Origin: Pelobates cultripes
Lineage: Eukaryota > Chordata > Amphibia > Anura > Pelobatidae
Direction: 5' to 3'
DNA: 64,000 bases
Assembly (NCBI GenBank): GCA_933207985.1
Contig: OW240913.1
Coordinates: forward strand, 262,294,783 to 262,358,782
In this document: in pieces, positions 56,990 to 64,000 of the stretch
How the letters are laid out: each line of letters begins with the position of its first letter
Position numbering within the stretch: position 1 is the first letter of the stretch
Position numbers and translations under genes: made by a program
The notes under the pieces: model-generated
The model's database searches: none
What the model was told of the DNA's origin: nothing
Seen by the model: only the letters and a program-made list of their open reading frames with translations

Positions 56990-57690
56990 CTGTGTTTACC
57001 ATGAGTATTGTACCCTATGATGGCTCAAGTAGCCCATGGACCCACCCAAGATGACCATGAACTGTATAGTAAATACCCATTGGGTGGCAACTGGGTTTAC
57101 TGTTGTAGCAGCTAAGCATACCCGAGCTTGCATAATTTGTGCTAGGAATAACCCCGGACAGGCTGTCAAAACACCAGGTGAACATATACCAATGCCAGTT
57201 TACCTGTTTCAGAGACTGCAGATTCAACTGCCTAAGGTAGGAGTGTATGAATATGTGTTAGTGTGCATTTATCTCTTTTTAGAGATTCTGGACTGAATGT
57301 CTTCCCCCAGCACTCTTCTCACCCCTATCCTAGAAGTTGTTTGTCTCCCTTTGAAATTCTGTTTGGTTGTGCCCCCAAGACATGACTCTATTTCCCCCAG
57401 ACACTCCAATTACAACATAGTAACATGACCTCCTATGTCCAAGCCCTCCATAAGAAGTTAGGGAAGGTGCATAAACAAGTGTTTCATTCTATTCCAGATC
57501 CAGACTCCAAATCTACCACTCATAAACTACAACTATGAGATTGGGTAGTGAGAAAATGACTTGAGCCAAGATTTGATGGCCCCTTCCAAGTGTTGCTAAC
57601 CATAGCCACCTCGGTGAAACTAGAAGGAAAAGCCACATGGATATACGCCAGTCACTGTAAACAAGTCACTCCGACTGATCCACCGACATG
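56990..57690 (+). pseudogene. Endogenous retrovirus integrase, internally deleted
   Basis: 57036-57200 gives an HHCC-type N-terminus (CIICARNNPGQAV). The core domain appears only as a beginning (PMPVYLFQRLQIQLPKVGVYEYVLV). The text then jumps to a C-terminal part with LSPFEILFGCAPKT (57337-57380) and, near 57545, a WV-x-K and FDGPFQVLL block typical of the DNA-binding end. The Asp-Asp-Glu triad is mostly lost. Integrase joins viral DNA to the host genome; this one cannot. Confidence 0.75.
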
Positions 57691-57737
57691 AAGCTGTTCA
57701 TATCCTTTATCATTGTCTACTCTGTTCAGATATGCTA

Positions 57738-58419
57738 GGAAAAGAAAAAAGTGCGCTGTGCCTTTAAGTGCTAATTCATCAATATAAACAATCTATAAAC
57801 AAATATTGGTCAGACAATGGTGACTAAAGTGCAAATACAATATATTTGTTTCTTAAAGTGCAAATAAATTATATCCAATAATTTATATTCTGTGAATATG
57901 TGCTCTTTTGTGAAATTCAAACAGAGAAACACTTACTCCTTAGAATATAGAAACTGCTGAAGATTGAAGGAGTATCTCTTTAAATCGCTCCACATATAAA
58001 TAGAAAATAGGAGAACAAAAAGACACAATATAGTGTAAAACTGTATGATAAATATAATCAAAAAATAATAATAGGAGAATACCACTCACAATGGTAGAGC
58101 AGAATAAAGTCTGCTCCAACTATAAATGCTTTCAAATCCTCTCTGCAGGATTCTGTAGAACAGTTGAATGGTGTGCTTGAAACAGGCAGGACGACACCAA
58201 ATAAAAATAAACCTTTTATTGGTATAAAATAAAACAGAAAATCATCACCCCTCTCCCTGGAAAGCCAAGATGGTTCAGACCCACTTCTGACTCGCGGCAT
58301 GCACTTGCGGTCTTCCAGTGGTTAGATGCTTCTGGGAATAGGAGGTGCTATTAACACGTACTGACGTCGTGCGTCCAAAAGCGTGATGACGCGTTTCGCC
58401 TTGACGGCTTCCTCAAATC
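57738..58419 (-). mobile_element. 682-bp non-coding insertion with hammerhead-like motif and 19-bp duplication
   Basis: actctgttcagatatgcta occurs at 57719-57737 and 58420-58438, a perfect 19-bp direct repeat. The insertion between has no protein frame. The hammerhead-like motif lies at its right edge, so on the minus strand the element begins with the ribozyme. A ccaataaaagg block (minus strand, about 58205-58220) might be a poly(A) signal. It sits between integrase and possible env of the provirus. The long duplication suggests retroposition; I infer mobilisation by Penelope-type machinery. Confidence 0.7.
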
Positions 58420-58421
58420 AC
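58383..58421 (-). ncRNA. Hammerhead-like ribozyme motif
   Basis: Minus strand: GTGAT, TTGAGGA core, extra A, GCC/GGC stem II, GAAA, CGCG, TC, ATCAC. Stem I pairs 5 bp, of which the outer two bases fall in the target duplication. Stem III is A-U plus C-G around GC. The predicted cut follows GTC, the preferred triplet. One of the best copies in the window. Confidence 0.6.
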
Positions 58422-58439
58422 TCTGTTCAGATATGCTAC

Positions 58440-59105
58440 TCTGACTTGCATGGCAGGGAAATATATGGATTCAAATAGCAAAGGCTTTTAATCTAACCTC
58501 CTTTTGCCTCAACCCTCTCCTCAGTACTGAGATGCCATACAATATTGTCTTATAGCTGTCCCTACCCCATCTGACTCTTGGAGAAGTACGTACATTCCCA
58601 TAGACCCCATAAAATGCTACAACTACATTCTTATGCTTTCACTCCACTGGTAGGCAAGCCCCCTTTAGCCCTGAAAACAACTATTGTGACAGCTGCTGAA
58701 CTGTGTTGGTCTTTTTCATGTAATTGTTCAAGAGACCCTAATACAAAATCACATGGTGGAAAAATACCACGAATTGTAGAGCCCTGAGCACCACTATGAA
58801 ATGTATCCAAACTCACCAAGTTATGATTTACCATCACCATGTCTATTTCCCTAAAGGATGGACTTTCTCCTGTGGAAATGTTGCTTATGTCCCAGGTAAT
58901 ATTACAGGAGGTCCCTGTGTAATCTCACACCTAACCATGACAATGTTTTCCAAATCTGACCTGATCTCTGAAACCACCCAGCTATGCAAACCACAGAGAG
59001 ACACTAGAGATGTAAAAAACACTCTTACTTTGGATTGTAACCCCGAAATCATTCTGTTTTGTCTAAATCCAAATACGCTGCCCTTGCGTACTCCATGGTA
59101 GGAGT
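58440..59105 (+). pseudogene. Possible endogenous retrovirus env remnant
   Basis: Frames at 58578-58787 and 58796-59101 contain Cys and Asn-X-Ser/Thr sites (WSFSCNCSRD, GWTFSCGNVAYVPGNITGGPC) as glycoprotein surface domains do. They lie directly after integrase, the place of env. A stop splits them and no fusion peptide or membrane segment was found. I cannot name the family. It could be another retroviral segment; the call rests on position and composition. Confidence 0.45.
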
Positions 59106-59151
59106 ACTAGGCTTAGCACTGTATAATACCCAAGTAATTAAGGCCCTAGCC

Positions 59152-59403
59152 CAGTGGTTCCCAAACTTTTTAGGTTTAAGGCGCCCTTAATATTTCAATA
59201 TTTTTCCAAGGCACCCCAAGACAAAACAATTTTCTAGGTTGTATATATGTACAGCGCTGTGGCATATACCGGGCCCCTAATCTTGGGAGTGGCACTCGTA
59301 GATTTAAAAAAAACTATCCAGGCACAATAACCACTACATTACATTGTAGTGGTTATGGTGCCAGTAGTGCCGTAGTGCCCTCCCAGGGTAAGTGGTCAAA
59401 TTG
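59152..59403. mobile_element. hAT-type remnant, cut by the next element
   Basis: Begins cagtggttcccaaacttttt, same family as 48661. It breaks off at 59403 where homology to that copy stops and Penelope-like flank begins. Confidence 0.6.
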
Positions 59404-59727
59404 TGAATAGTAACAGTATCCCAGTATCAACAGAATAGTGCAATAACGCCTGTATACAATTTTGGAGTTCGACAAATAGATGAAATATCACAATATCACA
59501 AAAAAAGAGCCTGTAAGTAAGGCTCAAATATCCAGCTTTGTGGGATGTCAAGGTTCCCACTCCCTTCTTTATACTGCCAAAAAATGTCAAATATTCAATA
59601 GTGTTATTGATAAAAAATTGAGAATAAAAATAAAAATACTGAATGATACAATATCTTGATATTAAACCAATATTAAACGACAACTTTTAAAAGTACAGTT
59701 ACAAACGAGAGTTTCATGATAAAACAT

Positions 59728-60072
59728 TTTATAACATGCAGCAGTAAAAATGTTGTATATTTATTAGAATGTGTATGCGGAATATAGTATATAGGTCGAA
59801 CTATCCGTAAATTACATGAGAGATTTTTAGAGCATTTCAATGGTATAAAAAAGAAAAGCGAAAAACATAGTGTACCTCGACACTGTAATGGTTGTTCTAC
59901 TTTCTCTCTGAATAATTTTATTTGTATAGGTATCGATCTGGTTGTTCCACATTGGAGAGGCGGGGACACTACTAAAACTTTGGCTAGAAAAGAAACAGAA
60001 TGGATCTATAAAATGAAGTCTTCAACTCCTCTAGGTCTGAACACCGACCTAGACATTTTGGCTTTTATGTAA
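59728..60072 (+). pseudogene. Penelope-like GIY-YIG endonuclease, C-terminal end
   Basis: One frame of 115 codons with one internal TAG. It reads FITCSSKNVVYLLECVCGI, stop, YIGRTIRKLHERFLEHF, which is the GIY-YIG core with Arg in place. Then follow CNGCSTFSLNNFICIG, WRGGDTTKTLARKETEWIYK and TPLGLNTDLDILAFM and the terminal TAA. It aligns by eye with the end of the protein at 44190-44511. The endonuclease would cut the target. The RT half upstream is missing, so this copy is 5'-truncated. Confidence 0.88.
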
Positions 60073-60129
60073 TATATTGTGTCAACTAAATGCTAAAATT
60101 GGTCTTTTTTCCTATGTTTTATCTTATCG

Positions 60130-60510
60130 ATTTGATTATTTTAGGTTTTATTTTTTATTTATTTTTATTTGTATTTGTATATTTATATTTATTTTTATTT
60201 ATATTTATTTTTATTTTCATATTTATTTTTATTTTTATTTGTATTTGTATATTTATATTTATTTTTATTTATATTTATTTTTATTTTTATTTATATATAT
60301 TTATTTTTATTTTTATTTTCATATTTATTTTTATTTTTATTTATTGTTGTTTCTATATTTATATTTATTTTTATTTTTGTTTTCATTTCTTTTTTATTTT
60401 TATATTTATTTTTATTTTTAATTTATTTTTTTATTTTTTATTTTTATTTTTATATTTATTTTATTTTTATATTTATATTTAATTTATTTTTATCTTTATT
60501 TATATATCTA
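60130..60510. repeat. AT-rich low-complexity (tatttatttttattt)n
   Basis: About 380 bases of T-rich units with A spacers. Phe/Tyr/Leu/Ile-rich frames here are artefacts. Confidence 0.92.
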
Positions 60511-61158
60511 TATATTTCTGTATAATACCTATATATGGTTAATGTTATGATTGCTATTCTTGGATTCCCATAATAATTATTCCATTCTCCCTTCCATTAA
60601 GATCAATAATCTTCTATATAAACAGATTGAGTTTGAATTAATTTATTCATAAAATTACTAAGAGATTTACAGAACATAGTTTTTTCATCTAATTGTTCCA
60701 ATATCTATCTATACTGTTTCATTTAGATTGTAAGGATTACCGCAAATGTAATGTACATCCAACACACTTTGCATCTATAGCCTTTTTAGATAACATTGTT
60801 TTTAGATTTTACAATTTATATTGTCCATTTACACTTTTGCTATATTCGTGGTAAATTCCAAGGATTTGTTCACTATGTTGAAAGTAGGCACAACTGTGAT
60901 GAGTTTTTTGGTCACTTTTAACAAACGTGGTGTTATATAGTGTCCAGTACTCAGTGCTAATAAAGTTTTTTGCGTTCAAAATTGACTGCGCATGCGCGCC
61001 GATGATTTCCCGATAGCAACTGGTCTATGTGGGCACCCGTAGCTGAACGGAAATCTGTGTCGGTGTGCGCATGCGCAAAGACGTCGTTTTGGCGCGAAGA
61101 CAGATGACCTTTGAGGATTTAAAAGAGAGAAAGCCGGCGAAAGAAACAGCATTCACAG

Positions 61159-61203
61159 CTCCTGAGGAAGTCCCGAAAAGTGCGGGACGAAACGCGTTGA
61201 GCC
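61159..61203 (+). ncRNA. Hammerhead-like ribozyme motif
   Basis: gctc, CTGAGGA core (exact CTGANGA), extra A, GTCCCG/CGGGAC stem II (6 bp, 7-base loop), GAAA, CGCG, TT, gagc. Stem I is 4 bp. Stem III is two pairs around GC. The best-kept copy in the window; the only departure is the extra A before stem II. Confidence 0.65.
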
Positions 61204-61590
61204 TGAGATTCAAAAGACAGCAGTCCAGAGACAGTTCTTTCACCTCCACCTTTGTGTTGAGAGCTGCAAGTATTTTCAAGCCCTATGAGTCGCGACCTAG
61301 GGCTAAGTGAAGTATCTTTATACTTGTTAGCTAGTGGTTGGTGTTTGCTTATAACTGGTCTTATAATTGCACTGCTTTATTTGTTTTTATATTTTGTATA
61401 TTAAAATTTTGGATTTTTAATTATAAATCCTCCTGTCATTAGTATCTAGCGCCCTCAATAGGGGAGACTTGCACCCTCTCCTTTCCCTTTTTTTAAAACC
61501 AATATTAATTTGGTTTAATAGTAAGATACTGTATCATTCAGTATTTTTATTCTCTATTTTTTATCAATAACACTATTGAATATTTGCTCT

Positions 61591-61740
61591 GTTTTATACA
61601 CTGAATATTCCCTACCATTTGATATATTTATGAGTTGCCTAATGCTGTACAAGAGACTGATATATCTGTTCCCTTTATATACTAAACATTTGATCTATTT
61701 ATATTATATCCATTATGGATTGTCTTAAGCTGTGAAAGAG
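61591..61740. other. Unassigned AT-rich DNA
   Basis: Contains two copies of agagactgatata-like sequence (61652, 61737), perhaps a boundary repeat. Confidence 0.3.
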
Positions 61741-62040
61741 ACTAATACATCATGAATACGCAGTGGAATGCAAGGATGCGTTCCACTACATAGGAAAAGG
61801 AAATATGCACTCTGCCGATACATGCGTTCCACTGATGGAATGCAAAACCCGGAAGCGGAAATACCACTTGAACGCACGAACCGACGGCAGTAAGAGCCAA
61901 ATATGGACTATTTAAAAGGACATTCACGATCAGCAGGACATCAGCAACTGAGGAAGCCTCTGATACGAGGCGAAACGCATTTTGCAATACAAAGGACTAC
62001 TGCAAAGGACTATTCTAAAAGACTTACCTAAAAGGCAGTG
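61741..62040 (+). repeat. Terminal repeat of a Penelope-like family, no coding part
   Basis: A short inverted pair (ggaatgcaaggatgcgttcc, gcgttccactgatggaatgc) precedes a TATA-like tatttaaaagg (61909) and a hammerhead-like motif (61944-61985), the same order as at 61100-61203. Confidence 0.55.
61944..61985 (+). ncRNA. Hammerhead-like ribozyme motif
   Basis: gcaa, CTGAGGA core, extra A, GCCTC/GAGGC stem II, GAAA, CGCA, TT, ttgc. Stem I is 4 bp. Stem III keeps only the A-U pair since C-G is C-A. Confidence 0.55.
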
Positions 62041-62580
62041 TTTACAGTAATCGGAATGATCGGAATGTCATTCTTATGTAAGGGAATGTACATAATGTAT
62101 GGGAATGAAATTCAGTTTCTAAGGGACATGAGACATTGCAGCCAGACCACTTCAGTGACCTGAAGTGGTCTGGGTGCCTACAGTGTCCCTTTAAAGAAAA
62201 CTAGATCAGATATGAAGAAAAGAATTCTGAAAGATGAAGAGAAGAGGAAGCAATTGGGAAAAGGTGAATTCAGCATGAAGTGACGCTTTGAAGCCTTAAA
62301 CAAGAATGTGAGTTAAAGCATTTTTTTCTGAAATGGTACCCATTAATCCACAAATCCTTGCCATCTTACCTGCAAGCCTACATTGTTCCTTCCAATTTAC
62401 TACTTGGCATTTTACTGTTCAACTATAAGCACCATCTGGAAAGTACGGCCTGGTGGACTTTATATTATCTGTTTCAATGAGGGAGAACAATGTATGCAAT
62501 TGAATGCTGGATTTCCTCCAGATGTCTGAGGAAAAGGTCACTACATAAAAAAAAAAATGTGTCTTGCTATTGTAATGATA
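62041..62580. other. Unassigned DNA with one TTAA-family end
   Basis: 62140-62197 ends in cctacagtgtccctttaa, the family terminus, with a ccacttcagtgacctgaagtgg hairpin. No matching left end was found. Confidence 0.45.
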
Positions 62581-62584
62581 ATAG

Positions 62585-62960
62585 GTGTCAGGGATTTGGA
62601 GTAGGAGGAACCCAATATAGAGAATGCCACCAATACCTAAGTACAGGAAGGGAGAATCCAAAGTCGTGGTCAGACAGAAGGTTAGGTCAGTCCAGGCAGT
62701 GTAGTTCTTAGGTAATTAAACAGACAAGCGGTCAGAATACCAAGGAATCAGAATAAGGCTATGGTTCAACAGGACAAGGGAACTGGAAAACTGTAGACAT
62801 ACAACTGAGCACCGAGGTTTGTTGCACAAAGTATTAAATAGGGAGGAGGAGGCATGCCCCCATCATTATCGTGAATCCCTCGAGTCACTCTGCACTTTTC
62901 TCCGTAAGGCACGGTGTGTGTGGCATGCACACTGACTATGAAGTACAGTGATTCAAATCG
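62585..62960. repeat. LTR-like sequence, unconfirmed
   Basis: Starts tgtcagggatttgg and contains the ggtcagac...caggcag...aagcggtcagaataccaagg style I associate with amphibian gypsy LTR regions. No paired LTR, primer site or coding part. Weak. Confidence 0.25.
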
Positions 62961-64000
62961 GCGGATGGGATCTGGAGCTGTGCCAACACCAAGATTTAGG
63001 GCTCTGTCCGAACCACAAGGGAGTCGAAGAGGTGGAAGACCCCACTGAAAGTCTACATGTCACCCTAAGAATGGGGAAGATCGTGGAGAGAGAGAGATGG
63101 CCACAAAAAGTGAGTTCTAAATAACAGGATTTCCCTTGTTCTTCTGTTAAATATTAGGATTTGATTGTTGCCTGCCCCCAATGCACAGATATTGCAAAAT
63201 TAACTGAAGTTACAAGCTTTACAACTTGTCCCAGAATGCTCAATCCATTCATATAGCCTTTAAATTATTCAGCTATTTGCACACAAAAAATGGTGGGTGT
63301 AAGATAAAATACTCTCTTTAGTGGATTATACTGGAAGATTATCTAATCTAAATTTGCTCATTGTTCAATAAAAAAATAAAAATATTGATAAAATGTTTGA
63401 TAAAGAAAATATTTTACACCTGTTTGTGTTTTATTCTAAATTCCAAAATCTTACTGGCAACAATTTTCCTCATCCACAAAAACATAGCTTCTCTTCCATT
63501 CTGGGATAACAGAAAAACCACAAATTATAGCAATATGCCATGGCTGGCATTCTTTCTATGATTTGCTTATATTTTCTTTAGAGGAAAAAGGAAAGAATTA
63601 TAAAAACTATAAAAGGTGTTATATGCTTAGTAAACTGATTAACTGTTTATGATGACTGATCTTCAAAGAAAATGGTTTGGAAACATACAGTGCTGAATTA
63701 ATTGTTATACTTTTATTATTTTTTGTATTTTTACTTTCAAATTGTACACCTCTAGTCATAGAAAATGATCATGAAAACTGAAAAGGCTAAAATATGGAGA
63801 AAAGAAACACCATTCCGTAGCTATATTTTTGAAATGTAATCACTTTGTCCCCACAGTATGTATTAAATTATTTTAAATGAGATGTATATATAAAAAAATG
63901 GTAATAGCAAATAAAATCTAATACATAACACAAAACTTGCATTATAATATAATACTAATCACGTAATGGATGATGACCATGATTATTTTTTTATTTTTAT
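62961..64000. other. Unassigned AT-rich DNA
   Basis: No gene, repeat end or RNA recognised. Confidence 0.4.

Larger units (their letters stand above)
59404..61590 (+). mobile_element. Penelope-like element, RT lost, endonuclease end retained
   Basis: The coding end (59728-60072), an AT-rich tract (60130-60500), a 3' region with TATA-like gatttaaaag (61115) and a hammerhead-like motif (61159-61203). Flanks are inverted: 59600-59672 against 61500-61588 (ttcaatagtgttattgataaaaaat...). Same plan as 42842-46051. No target duplication found. Confidence 0.75.

Noticed and set aside
60077..60525. Three overlapping Phe/Tyr/Ile/Leu-rich frames resembling membrane proteins
   Set aside because: All lie in an AT-rich tatttatttt repeat and read similarly in every phase.

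Overview
The window looks like vertebrate, most probably anuran amphibian, intergenic or intronic DNA. I found no host protein-coding exon, tRNA or rRNA. The organism call is inference from the mix of repeats: Tc1-like elements, L1 and L2 LINEs, Penelope-like elements, a gmr1-type Ty3/gypsy element, DIRS-like remains, many hAT and TTAA-type non-autonomous elements, and long CA/TG and AT microsatellites. Almost all recognisable protein is retrotransposon or transposase sequence, and nearly all of it is broken. The clear exception is an uninterrupted 338-residue Tc1-like transposase at 27934-28950.

Layout. 1-6.3 kb: degraded TTAA-type elements, a 303-bp palindromic insertion with a 14-bp target duplication (2259-2561), an L1-like endonuclease scrap, and a tandem 307-bp unit (5154-5855). 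6.4-15.0 kb: two inverted Penelope-like copies (6385-7310 and 13118-14960) bracket an L2-type LINE. That LINE carries a 2A-like motif and is split by a 3.75-kb hAT-like element with a perfect 8-bp duplication; the hAT holds an assembly gap and a polypyrimidine tract. 15.05-20.57 kb: an LTR retrotransposon on the minus strand, inserted in an AT microsatellite, with integrase ahead of reverse transcriptase (gmr1 order). 20.8-24.4 kb: an inverted-repeat element, a foldback and a Tc1 remnant. 24.46-29.41 kb: a minus-strand L1 with a 16-bp target duplication, itself interrupted by the intact Tc1 element. 30-42.3 kb: mostly unassigned sequence with a foldback, a hAT, DIRS-like remains, and a 1.7-kb element built of three ~390-bp units. 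42.8-46.2 kb: a Penelope-like element with a 12-bp duplication and a palindromic hAT inserted into one copy of that duplication. 46.3-51.7 kb: large non-autonomous hATs. 52-53.3 kb: a Tc1 remnant. 54-59.1 kb: a decayed endogenous retrovirus (protease, RT, RNase H, integrase, possible env) interrupted by two insertions. 59.4-62 kb: another Penelope-like element with further terminal repeats.

The most interesting recurring signal is a hammerhead-ribozyme-like motif. A CTGANGA-like core, one extra A, a short stem-loop, then GAAAC with a minimal stem III appears at about ten places on both strands. In four of them a 4-5 bp stem I can be paired by eye. The motifs sit in Penelope-like elements and in small non-coding insertions that have their own target duplications. 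This fits known reports of hammerheads in Penelope-like elements, but the extra A in every copy departs from the classical core, so activity is open.
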